A DNA stretch of 64,000 nt from Ophiocordyceps camponoti-saundersi (nom. inval.) (Eukaryota; Ascomycota; Sordariomycetes; Hypocreales; Ophiocordycipitaceae): positions 1 to 64,000 of the forward strand of contig PDHQ01000144.1 in NCBI GenBank assembly GCA_003339415.1, read 5' to 3'. Below, piece after piece: positions 51,814 to 62,738 of this stretch. The notes beneath the pieces were generated by a model, which was not told where the DNA came from, made no database searches, and worked only from the letters and a program-made list of their open reading frames with translations. The translations under genes and the position numbers were made by a program. Each line of letters opens with the position of its first letter. Position 1 is the first letter of the stretch.

Positions 51814-52284
51814 TATTTTATAGCGATAATAATAGAGATTTTTAAAAGGGAAACTATATTAGCCTTATATAAGGAGCTATTAGAGGCTTATATAAAATTT
51901 AATTAAATAGTCTCTTAACCTTTTTTTTTATTCTAAGAGATCTAAGTATTAAGATATAAAGGGCGGTTAAGAGAGGATAAGGACTATAACTAAGTATAAA
52001 GCGTAGATTAGTTTCCCTTAAGCTAAGAGAGAGGAAAGAATTAACGAAAAATTAGCTCTTAACCTTATCTTAATAGCTATTAAAAAAGTCGTTAATTATA
52101 AGTTATATCTTAGAGAGGAGTTATAATAAAACTTTATTAAATAGAATTATAGCTTTTTTTTTAAATATTATACTTTTATATAATAAATTACTAATTAAAA
52201 CTCTATTCTTAAAGTTTTAAATACTTTATTAAATAATTCTCTTTTCTTTTTTCTTATTTCTTTTATCTTTATATAGAAAATCGC
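51814..52284. mobile_element. Family A repeat, copy 6 (right quarter missing)
   Basis: The left end TTTTATAGCGATAATAATAG and the interior (CCTTAAGCTAAGAGAGAGGA, TTACTAATTAAAAC) align with the family. The match stops near TATATAGAAAATCGCC, just where family B begins, so the right end was lost or replaced at that junction. Confidence 0.7.
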
Positions 52285-52870
52285 CTTTTTTATAAATTAT
52301 ATCTAAATATAGGAACTCCTAAAAATATTACGATATATAAGGAGCTATTTTAAAGCTATCTAGGTAATAAGTTTATAATTAAGCTTATAAAAGAATATAA
52401 GTATAATTATAAAACCCTTATAAAGGAACTAAAAGATAATTTAAGATTTCTCTTATAGAAAAAGTAATAAAGAGTTATTATAAACTAAGCTAAAGATATA
52501 AAAAATATATAAAGTTAAAGTAAGTAGAATTCTTATTAGCTAAAAATAATAATAGCTAATTAATCTTTTTCTAATAGCTAAAGGAGAATATTACTAGCTA
52601 TAAAAGAAATATAATAGCTATTAACTAAGATACCGTTAGTAAATTTATCTTTAAGTTTATCGTTTACTTAGCTAATTACGCTATAAGAGATAAGATATAC
52701 TAAGAAATCGTCCTTAGATTTATTTTAGTTTATTAAGTTTATCGGCTACCTTAAAACGGACTATTATAGAACTTTAAAAAAGGGGTATTAACAAAAGTAT
52801 AATAGCTAGCGTTATCTAAATTTCGGTTTCTTAAGCTAATATACCGTAAATATAAGATAAAGTAAATAAT
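52276..52870 (+). mobile_element. Family B repeat, copy 1 (uninterrupted)
   Basis: Pairs with 58801-60370. Shared blocks are GGAGYTATTTTAAAGCTAT, AATTTAAGATTTCTCTTAT, TTTCTAATAGCTAAR, AGTTTATTAGCTACCTTA-type sequence and TATATTAACRAAGG. One plus-strand frame in the left part reads LIKEYKYNYKTLIKELKDN, which looks like a charged helix, with stops beyond. Family not recognised. It starts immediately where family A copy 6 breaks off. Confidence 0.65.
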
Positions 52871-55800
52871 AAATTCGAATCCCTTATTTTTATAATTATA
52901 TACGCTAGTAAGCTAATAGTATACTAATATAGTTCCGTGCTTTTAAAAATATTAGATAAAATTAACCTTAAAAGAATAATTTCTAAGGATTATCTTAAAA
53001 AGTTCTATTAAGTAGAAAAGAAATAGTAATCCTCTAACTTAGATAACTAGCTTCTATAAGGGAAAATACCCCCCTTTATTAAAACTACTACCCTCTTAGC
53101 TAAGGAGGAATTTAACGCTAAAATAAATAAAAATTAAGTTTTAAGTACTAGAATCTTTAATTAAATAGTTTTAAGGAGTTATATATCTCCTAATAACCGA
53201 ACTAATAAAGTAATTATTAGGGATAATCTCCTTAATACTTAAATTAAGCTAAAAAAAACTACCCTTAAGGTTTAGCTCCTTTAGATTACTAAAGTAAAGA
53301 AAGCCCTTTATATTAAAGCTATCTTATAGTTATTATATAAGCTTTAAATACCTATAACCTTTCTTACTTAATATTTATAAGGAGGAAGGGGAAGGTATTT
53401 TAGTTTAGATAATATATTTAAATAAAAATACGATAACTTTTCTTTATTTTAATTTCTTTACCGGACTCTTATACTTATAATAAATTACTTTACTTTAATT
53501 CTAAGACTTTTTAAGCCCGCTTCTTAATATTAAGCTACTTATTACCCTCTCTAAGCTTTAAACCGTTATCTAGAAATAAATTTAGTATATCCTTAATTAA
53601 GTAAGGCGTAACTTAAGGATTTAAATAGTCCTTATATATAACGGAGTTAGTAAAAATATCTTAGCTACTAATAAAGTAACTTACTATTTATAAAGCCTTA
53701 CTAATCTTTACCTTATAAGCGTACTTAGAGTGCTAATACTAATTATAAGTAGCCGCCCTAATCTTATTTTAAATATAATTAGAATAATTATAACCCCCTT
53801 AGCTATATATCGAAATATACTTATAAAATAGCGTTAATATATATTTCTTATAATAAGTAATAATTATTATTTATAATTATAAATAATAAGTATATAATTT
53901 TAGGTTACGTTAACTAAAGATTAAGATAAGAAAAGCTTTATAGTATTTAGGGCGTTTCTTTTAGATTAAATAGTTAAAAAAAAAGCTTTTTAGGTATACG
54001 ATTTTAGTTAGGATATAAATAACTCGGGGTTCCCCTAGCATTTTATCTTAGTACTCTCTCTTTTTAGCTTTAATAAAGTAATAAAGAAAAAACTTAAGAG
54101 AAAATATAGTACTTATTTCTATCTTAATAAAAGCCGGGGCTTCCTAAGAAACCTTTTTATAGAAAACTATCTTAATAAATATAAGAACGCTAAAATACCT
54201 AATATTAACGCCTCCCTTATACTAAATCTTAAGGTAAGCGTAAATTTAAGTAAAGAAAATTAGTCTTAATATCCGGAATTATTTAATTAAAATACTTACG
54301 TATATATATTTAAAGTAAGGAAAAGTTTTTAGCGCTATATAGCCTTACTAGCCTAGGCTTAATAGAACGCTTATATTTTTAATATCTAATTTACGTAAGA
54401 TAAGGTTATAAATATTAGGGAGATATTTCTTTTTCTCCTTAATTATCTTCTTTTCTATTAACTTAAGCGCTATTACGATTAAAGATTCTTATTACTATTA
54501 ACGCGTTTAAGTTAAATAGGTAAAGAAAGAAAAAAAAGAGAGGGAGAGGATAAGGGCGATATAAATAGCGAGCTAATAATTATTTATTCCTAATTAGGAA
54601 AAAGCCCTCCCCGCTTTTCCTTTTATAATATTATAATACTAACTAAAGTATAAAGTAGTAAGCTTAAGAACTAAGATAATAAATAATAATAAAATAAGGT
54701 AACGCGTTTTTCCTCTTTTCTTACGCGTACCCTCTTTTTCCTTTAAACTAACTATTTATTTAATAACTAAGCTATACTTAGCGTATTATTATTATAACTA
54801 AAATATATTATAAATTTAGTAAACCTAAATTATAAGCTTAGTAAGGAAGTAAACTTTAAACTAAAAAAGCTATTTTTTAGCGAATAAAATAATAAGTTTA
54901 TTATTATAGCGATATTTTATAATAAAGTAATAATAGGGCTTATATTGCCTAATCTCCCTTTTTTAGCGGTAACTCCTAAGCTTACGTAAACCCTCGAGTA
55001 TAAATAGCCCCTTTAGTTTATAAGATAAATAATTTAGCCGAAAAAACGCGTTAAGCTTTTTATAGATATAATTAAATACTTATATATATTTTAAGCTAGT
55101 AAGGAGATCGCTAATATTATCTTATTTAATAATATTTAAGATTAGAATAGCTATATAAATAATATAAGGCGTTTTATTTTTAAAATATAAAGATAATTAT
55201 AAGTAACTAGCTTTAAGCTAGGAGCTATAATAAAAATCTTAAATAAGGGAATTTAGGATAAAGTGCACCTATTTATAATTCTTATAATAATTACGATACT
55301 TATTATTATAAATAAAACTATTAACGTACTATTTAAGAAGAAATTTTATTATATTATACTTAAGTTTAACTTAAGGTAGGAAGTAAATAGTTACCTTTTT
55401 CTAAGTAATATAGTTAATTTTAAAGTAAATAGGACCGATATTAGGTATAATTAAAGTAGCTTCTTTTAGAATTAGTAAGCTTAAGTATTTTATTTTTTTA
55501 ACTTAATAAAGCTAGGGTAAATACTTTAATCGAAAAAAGTAATAGCTATATAAAAAGATATCTTAAGCGAGTTTTAAGGGGATTACCCTTTTAATTTTAT
55601 TATTATTCCTAGGACGTAATAGAAAGGAGCGTATAAATATAAATACTTAGCTCTTTTTATACTATAATACTAAGCTTATAGCTTTATCGGTCTTAAACTT
55701 AATATATATATTAATAGCTTATCGAATAAGTAAGGATTAAGCGTTAAATAGTTTAGAGAAGATTTTAAAACCTTTTTAGATTCTCGTATTCTCTTATAAG

Positions 55801-56165
55801 ATTAAGCTATATAAACTAAGGATAGTAATAGTAATAATTATAATAAATTAATCGCTTAGATAACTAGTAACTTATATACTATTAGAGTAAATAAACTAAG
55901 TATCCGAAAATTAGAATAGTTTAACTTTTTAGGAAATAATTATAAATTTAAATTAAAAAACTAAGAGGGCAGCGAAGATTTCTTAATAAAGCTAGAAGTA
56001 AGCTTAATAACGCTTAGGGGCCTATACCCCGAAGCTACTATCCCCTATTATTAAATCCTTAGAAGATATTAAATTATTACGCTTAAAACCCTTACTAATA
56101 ACTTTATAATAAAAAGCTATATTATAATATTATACTTAAGCGCTACTAAAGTTAGAAGATAGCCT
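52871..56165. other. Gene-free RIPed sequence
   Basis: Long decayed stretch. It is pyrimidine-rich around 53040-53600 and has CG-richer islands near 54480-54730. No repeat or frame called. Confidence 0.5.
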
Positions 56166-56640
56166 TAGGGAGATTAGGAAGAATTATAAGAGATCGATAT
56201 TAATAACTTTAATAAGAGCGAAAAGGCTAGGGATAATAAAGCTTTAGATAAGGAAGAGGTTAGGGAGGAAAATAATAAAGACCTTCTTAAGGATAAGACT
56301 ATAAAAGGCCCGACTAATAATTAAATAATTCCGATATCTAGCTTTTTATCTTCTTTTAGATTTAAAAACCCCCTAACTTTAAAAAGACTTAGATAAGAGA
56401 TAAGCGTTATAAAAAATACGAGAAAAGAAGATAAGGCGACTAAGGCGCCTAATAACGCTATAACTAAAGAGGAAATAACTAAGATAAAGAAAATAATCCC
56501 TTAGGAATTAACAGGTATATTATAGCTTAAGAAACTTATTACGGGGAAGAAAATACCTATAAAATTAAACCTAGCCTTAATATAGCTAGCTTTCTCTTTA
56601 AGGCGTAGCGCGAGGATAAAGAAGTTAACGAAGCGTAACT
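56166..56640 (+). pseudogene. Degraded reading frame, charged low-complexity protein
   Basis: A plus-strand frame of about 158 codons has around seven TAA/TAG stops, clearly fewer than background. Its composition is not random: a Glu/Asp/Lys/Asn-rich stretch (KSEKARDNKALDKEEVREEN), then a Ser/Phe patch (ISSFLSSFRFKNP), then another Lys/Glu-rich stretch, ending in LRRSARIKKLTKRN. Basic stretches of the type RRSxRIR occur in retroelement polyproteins between integrase and reverse transcriptase, but this resemblance is weak and I see no flanking polymerase or integrase motif. Best called an unidentified mutated coding relic. Confidence 0.35.
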
Positions 56641-57357
56641 ATTTAATTAAAAACTTTATATTATAGAAAACGGCCCTTAAAAAAAAAGGGAGGAAAAAGA
56701 TATAAGAATATTAAAATTAATATACTTTACTTATTTTACTTTAAGTAAGAACCTTATAGTTTAGCTTAGCGAAAAACTTATAGCTATAAGTATAAGCTAA
56801 GAACTAATTAATCTAAACCCGCTTAGCTTTAAAATTAGAGAGGTTAAGCGTTATAAGAATTATATAACTTAGACTAAGAGTTACGGACTTATATAATAAG
56901 GAAGGCATATTATACTTAATACGGCTAGATTTATTATAATATATACTAGATACGTACTTATTAAAAACTAGCTTTAAAAACTAAAGATAATCTTAATAAT
57001 CCTAAAAACTAGTTCTTTTATTAGCTTATAGCTCCTAGAGCTTATATAACTTAATATATAAGCTAAGATCGATAAGGCTATTAATAACTATTTAATTAAG
57101 TAATAATAAAAGCGAGAGAAGGGACCTAAGAGAGATATATTACTAGTAGGCGGTTAGCGTAAACGCTAAAGTCGATAAATTTAAAAGTTAAACCCTAAGG
57201 AGAAGTAACTAGAGTTTCCTTTATTATTTCCTTTACTAAAAGTCCTTTCCGCTTTTATTTTATCGCGCTTATATATACCTTATTTAAGTTATAAGAAAAA
57301 GTTAGTTATTACCGAAAAAAAGGGCTAATTACTTATTACGGCATATACTTAAGGAGG
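56641..57357. other. RIPed sequence downstream of relic frame
   Basis: May continue the same element. A different plus-strand frame near 56770-57180 gives pieces such as FKIREVKRYKNYI and REKGPKRDILLVGG. Not enough to call. Confidence 0.4.
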
Positions 57358-57982
57358 AGTTTAGCGGCAGAGATAGGGACGCTAAAAAAAATATAAGCGC
57401 TTACCTTAGCTAGGGAATTATTAAGGACTTATAAAAAGTTTAATTAAATAGTTTCTAAACCTTTTCTTTTTTTCCTAAGAGCTGCTAAAAGTTAATATAT
57501 AAGGGTAGTTAAGCTAAGATAAGGGCTATTACTAAATATATAATATAAATTAATTTCCCTCGAAAGAGGATAAATTAAGTAAGTAATTAGCCCTTAACCT
57601 TATTTTTAGAGCTATAATAAAAGTTATATATTATAAGTTAAGTCTTAGAAAAGATTTATAGTAAAAACTCTATTAAATAGAATTATAACTTTATTTTAAA
57701 TTTTATATTTTTATACTATAAATTACTAATTTAAATACCTTTTTCGAAATCTTTAATATTTAATTAAATAGTTTTTACCTTTATATTACTTTTTTCTCTT
57801 ATTTTTATATAAAGAACTAACTCCTTATTATTTTTCTTATAGAGAATTACTATATAGCTTTTCCCCTTATAGCTAAAGATCCCCCCTTATATTAGTTAAA
57901 AATTTTAGTTATATAAAAAGTTACGCCCCTTAAGTATCTACTATACTTACTTAGGGTATCTTTCTTCCCCCGTTAAAGTACT
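57358..57982. mobile_element. Family A repeat, copy 7 (full length)
   Basis: The left end GTTTAGCGGCAGAGATAGGG and right end CTTCCCCCGTTAAAGTAC give the terminal inverted repeat. The interior is close to copy 3 throughout (CCCTCGAAAGAGGATAAATT; TTTAATTAAATAGTTT twice; GAGAATTACTATATAGC). Length is 625 bp. Confidence 0.8.
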
Positions 57983-58239
57983 ATACTAATAACTAATTTA
58001 TTAGCTTCGATCTTACTAAGATATTTACCTTAAAATATTTTATTAATTAATAAAAAATCTAATTTAAATAAAGAGGTTTATTCCTTTTAAAAGGAGGTAA
58101 TTATAATAGCGAAGTTAAGGCTCGAAATAAAAGCTAAGGCGGAGGCTAATAATAAAACGGCCCGAAAAGCTAAGGGCTAATTCTACTTTCGCTATAAAGA
58201 TAGAGAGTTAAGGGGGGGGGTTTATATAAATATCGCTTT

Positions 58240-58640
58240 TAACCTAACTCTTAAGAGATAAGGAGTATAGTAAATAGGTTTATCTTAAAAAAAATAAAAG
58301 TAATTAGGAAGTTTATTTCTTAAGGAATAAGAATAGTAATAAATAGGTTTATAGCTTAAGGAATAAGAAAAGAAGTAAGTAAGTTTATAAGTAAACGGGT
58401 TTATCTAATAAGGGATAGGAAAAAAAGTAAATAGGTTTATAAGTAAAAGAGTTTATCTTTTAAGGAATAAGAATAAAGTAAATAAGTTTATCTTTTTAGG
58501 GATAAGAAAAGTAGTAAATAAAAATAAGTTTATACTTAGGAGAAAGAAAAGTAATTAGTAAGTTTAATTTTAAGGGAGAAGAAAAATAGTTACTTAGCTT
58601 ATTTTATAATTTATAAGAGGAGTAGTTAATAAGTTTTTAT
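58240..58640. repeat. Degenerate minisatellite array, same unit as the 63-64 kb satellite
   Basis: About ten irregular units alternate AATAGGTTTAT or AATAAGTTTAT with TTAAGGGATAAGAAAAGTA-type sequence. The same two half-units build the 36-bp repeat at 62.9-64.0 kb. Spacing here is less regular. Confidence 0.8.
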
Positions 58641-58800
58641 AACCTTAATATTAGTATTAAATACTAGTATAATATTTAGCTAAATCTTAGAGATATAGAA
58701 ATATTATTTAAGTAAATTTCCTATAAAGTTAAACGCTATAATAAGTAAAACTATACGCTTAATAGCTTATAGTAGAAAATTAAGTTATAGTATATTTTAT

Positions 58801-60370
58801 AAAGATATTTTATAAATAGAATCTAACGATAAAAACTTATAATAGTATTATAAGATTTAAGGAGTTATTTTAAAGCTATTTAAGTAATAAGTTAATAAAT
58901 AAGCTTTCTAGTATAATTATAAATCCTTTAAGAAAGAGCTATAAAATAATTTAAGATTTCTCTTATTATAAAAGTAATCGGGCTAAAGAGTAATTATAAA
59001 CGAAGCCTATTATTAAGGATAAACTTAGTAAGCACTTATATAACTAAGCTAGTTTAGCGGGGTTAAAAGGATACTCTTAAAGAAAGGAAAAAAAAGAAGA
59101 AAAAGGGAAAAAGAGATAAAGGGGTAATTTCGTATAATTCCTAGAAATTTAAAAAACGTAGAATTAAAAAGGCTAAGGGAGGAAGGAATCCGTAATAGGT
59201 AGCCTTACCTTACTAAGTCTAAATACGCTTATAGCGACTAACTTTATATAGAAGGGCTTACGGCTACCTTAAGTCTTCTTATTAAGGGTAGGAAATTAAC
59301 CCCTTCTTATAAGTATAAATCTAACCCTTCCTAAGTCCTTTAGCCCCCTCTAGCTAAGCGAATACTAATTAATTAGATCTATTAAATTAGGTAAGTAAGA
59401 TTAAATAACTTTTCTAAACCTTATAGTCCTAACTAGCTTATATAACCTAGCAGGTCCTTATAGGCCTATATAAACTAAATAGTTCTATATACTTCCTTAA
59501 AACGGTCTTCTTTACGAGGGCTATATATATATATAAGTAGAAGTGCCCGTTACTCCCGCGAAACTAGGAGGCCTTTTCTTCTTTATCCCTATAGCTTAGC
59601 AGCTAAGTTAGCTTCTTTATTATTATAAGTATAAAACTATTATACTTATTCGTTACCTTCTATAATAATAGCGCTCTAATAAGCCTAATTATACCGATAA
59701 GATTAAAATATATTTATTAGATAGGCTATCTAATATTAGTATTAAGGGATCTTAAAAAGGAGTATACTTATTATCGCGATACCCTCTTATACGTAACGTA
59801 CGAAGAGGGTAGATATCTAAAAACTAAATACCTATTTAAATATATAAAATAATAAATAAAGAATATAAAAAGTAAAGTAAGGAGTTATAAGATAAGAAAG
59901 ATCTTGTATAAAAGGTCCTTATAACTTAGGCAAGCTATATATATATTAGGATAAGGCTATAAGGGTAGTATAAGGCTATAAGGTATTATAAGATTCCTTA
60001 ATAATATTAAGTTTAAGTAAATAAAATACTTTTTAGCTAAGGATAATAGTAACTAATTAATATCTTTCTAATAGCTAAGAAAGAATATTACTTTCTATAA
60101 AGTAAATATAATAAGTATTAACTAAAAGATTATTAAAAAACTTAGCTTTAGGTTTATTATCTAGTTAGCTAATTATACTAAGAGAAATAAGATATATTAA
60201 TAAATTATCCTTAAAGCTATTCCTATATATTTAGTTTATTAGCTACCTTATATCGAATTATAATAAAACTTTTAAGAAGATATATTAACGAAGGTAAGAA
60301 TAACTAGTAGTTTAAGCTTATAACTAATAGCGTTAAAAAATATAGTAAGGTAATCGATAGTATAATTATA
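58801..60370 (+). mobile_element. Family B repeat, copy 2, split by ~1 kb
   Basis: The left part 58801-59010 and right part about 60005-60370 align in order with family B copy 1; the middle has no counterpart there. Readable homologous residues are ELF*SYLSNKLI on the left and the block containing TTTCTAATAGCTAAG on the right. Either copy 2 carries an insertion or copy 1 a deletion; the flanks of the break do not show an obvious duplication. Confidence 0.6.
59011..60004. mobile_element. ~1-kb segment interrupting family B
   Basis: It is less AT-rich than the rest, with runs such as TAGCCCCCTC and CCCGTTACTCCCGCG. It contains a palindrome-like TACCCTCTT...AAGAGGGTA at about 59780-59812 and a direct repeat of ATAAGGCTATAAGG near 59950-59985. 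It retains a few unusual TpG sites, such as CTTGTATAA near 59902. No terminal inverted repeats or frame are clear. A nested, slightly younger insertion is the simplest reading. Confidence 0.4.
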
Positions 60371-60475
60371 GTAAAAATGTTAGATTTTATTTACTTTAAG
60401 GTAACTACTAATAAGCTATTCGGGGAAATAGGGAAAGATAGTAAAGGCGTTATTATAGTGCGGAAATATTTAATA

Positions 60476-60650
60476 TTATATAGCTTACTTTATAAGCCTC
60501 CCTCTTAGTTAGTTAGCGCTACTAGCTTTACTTTTTAAGGCCCTAGCCTTATTATATAAACTTAGTAAAATTATAATTATTATATTAAGAATATTATTAT
60601 ATTTATTAAAGCTGCCTTTCGCTATATAAGATATAGGAATAGCTTTTTTA
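60476..60650. repeat. Family C repeat, copy 2
   Basis: Starts GCTTACTTTATAAGCCTCCC and includes TTAGTTAGCGCTACTAGC and TATAAACTTAGTAAAATTAT. It is closest to copy 3, 710 bp downstream. A 61-codon minus-strand frame crosses it but is not supported as a gene. Confidence 0.75.
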
Positions 60651-61185
60651 ATACTAAGCGCTAAGTATCTTAAATTTCCTTTAATACCGAGCATAAAAAT
60701 AATAGCCGCTATAATTATAATTTTTACTTAACTAGCTTAAGGAATACCCGGAGAGAAGTTTATTAATTAGTAATTAGTATCTTAAAAGCTTAGATTAAAA
60801 GAGAAATAAACTACTAAGTATAAGAAGAGCGGGCTAATATATATAGTTAATCTTATAAGTAGTATATATAAAATATACTATATTATACTAGTAGCTTATA
60901 TAAATATCTAAGTATATATATATATATAAACTATTTATTAAAAAGGAAAAACTATAAGGCTTAGGGGAAGACTTTTTACTTAATAAGGTTAGCTAGCTTA
61001 TAAGCTTAATTTATTATATTAGAGAGCTTATTTATTATAAGTTATTTATCCGAAGTTACGCTAGTTTTAAGTAAAGGATAACTATACTTCCTTAGTTCTT
61101 ATTATACGTAAATATTATCTAAGTTTTAAGTAATTATAGTATATATATTAGTAAATACTATAGCGAAGATTTTAAGTTATATTAT

Positions 61186-61350
61186 AGGGGCTTACTTTAT
61201 AAACCTCCCTCTTAGTTAGTTAGCGCTACTAACCTTACTTTTTAGGGCATAGCTTTATAAAATAAACCTAGTAAAATTATTATTATAGTTATAAGTATTA
61301 GGAATTTTAATACCTTTATTAGTACTACTATTAACCTTATAATAAGTTAC
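61186..61350. repeat. Family C repeat, copy 3
   Basis: Starts GCTTACTTTATAAACCTCCC and includes TTAGTTAGCGCTACTAACC, AAACCTAGTAAAATTATTAT and TTAGTACTACTATTAACC. Same orientation as copies 1 and 2. Confidence 0.75.
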
Positions 61351-62552
61351 TTTTATAAGAATATTCTATTACCGTTTTAGTTAGTCCTTAGCCTTATAGC
61401 TATAAGGGTAATATTAGAAAGGAAAAACTAACTTTAATTTATATAACTATAAGTAGGTAAAATATAATTAAAGGGGTTATTAAATATAAAAGGAAAACTC
61501 TAATACGAAGATATATATATTTATTTAGATTCCCTAGTAATAATAGAATAATCCTACTTAGTATATTGCTAGCTTAAAAGCTAGTATCTTTATTCTTAAG
61601 AGCCTTTCTCTAAAAACCGCTATTTTTATATATATATATATATTATATATATAAGGAAAGCCTCTAAGCCTAAAAGTCGGAGGTTAAGCTCTCTATATTT
61701 ATAGTTTATATAAATATATATATAATATACTTATTTATATTCTAACTCTTAAATATATAAATTAATTACTTAGTTTATTCTTTATTCGATATAATATTCC
61801 GATTCTATTAGAATCTATCTAAGATTATAACTTTAGTAAAAGGTAGCTTATAATTACTACCTATAAATAGCCCTAAAATAAGTGCCGAGTTTTTTTATAA
61901 TAAACTTATTTATATATTTCCCTTATCTTACTTAACTAAAGCTTAAGTAAGTATAATTCTAGCTAAGGAAAAGATTAAGTAAGGTTATAACTTTTACTAA
62001 AGTTATCCTAAGGTTATGCTATAAATAGCTAAATAACTAGCTCGCTTATTAAAGGCGAATATCTTATAAGTAATATTTACCGAATTTATTAACTTAATCT
62101 TTTAGATATTAAAATATATATTATAGAAAGTAAAGATATCTTTTTACTATTATTTACGTATAATAATATAAACTTAAACGAATAAGGCAATTAGTAATTT
62201 TACTAAAAACGAAATTAAGGAGGAATTAGCATATACGTATATAAAAGAAAAAGATATTTAGATATCTTTAATATCTAATTAGTTAGTAAATTATAAATAT
62301 AGCTATAAGCTATATAACTATAAGTATATAATATTTATATAAAATATATATCTTAGCTTACTTACTTACTTATATAAGGCTATCTTTAAAAAATATATTA
62401 TTTATTATTATACTTATTATACCTCCTATAATAGGTTTTTACGATAAAAACCGGCGGAGAAGGTCTAAACTTTATATTAGCGAATTATATTATTACTATA
62501 AACTTATAGTAGAAAATAACGAAGGAGAAGTAAGCGAAATATCGTAGCTATA
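61351..62552. other. Gene-free RIPed sequence
   Basis: AT-rich decayed DNA with an (AT)n run at about 61627-61643. Nothing recognised. Confidence 0.55.
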
Positions 62553-62738
62553 GCGTATAGCGTTTCGGGTAAAAGAAAGAGACGCGTATAGCATTTCGGA
62601 AAGATAAAAGAAACGCGTATAGTATTTTAAGTAGATAAAAAAGACGCGTATAGCGTTTCGGATAAATAAAAGAGATACGTATAATATTTTAAATAAACGA
62701 AAGAGAAGCGTATAGCGCTTTAAGTAAACTAAAAAAAC
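62553..62738. repeat. 31-bp tandem repeat, 6 units
   Basis: Units begin at 62553, 62584, 62615, 62646, 62677 and 62708, exactly 31 bp apart. The pattern is GCGTATAGCGTTTCGG, then an A-rich stretch ending AAAGAGAC. Variation between units is almost only C/T and G/A (for example GCGTTTCGG against GTATTTTAA), consistent with RIP of initially similar units. The sixth unit opens the higher-order satellite. Confidence 0.9.

Noticed and set aside
39200..58250. Similar G-run segments downstream of family A copies (about 39240, 49810, 58205)
   Set aside because: The shared part is short and G-rich (TATAAAGATA..GGGGGG). It could extend family A but I could not align the sequence between.
60509..60694. 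61-codon minus-strand ATG frame
   Set aside because: It crosses family C copy 2, and the sister copies have stops in the same frame. It may hold a trace of an older coding sequence but is not a gene.
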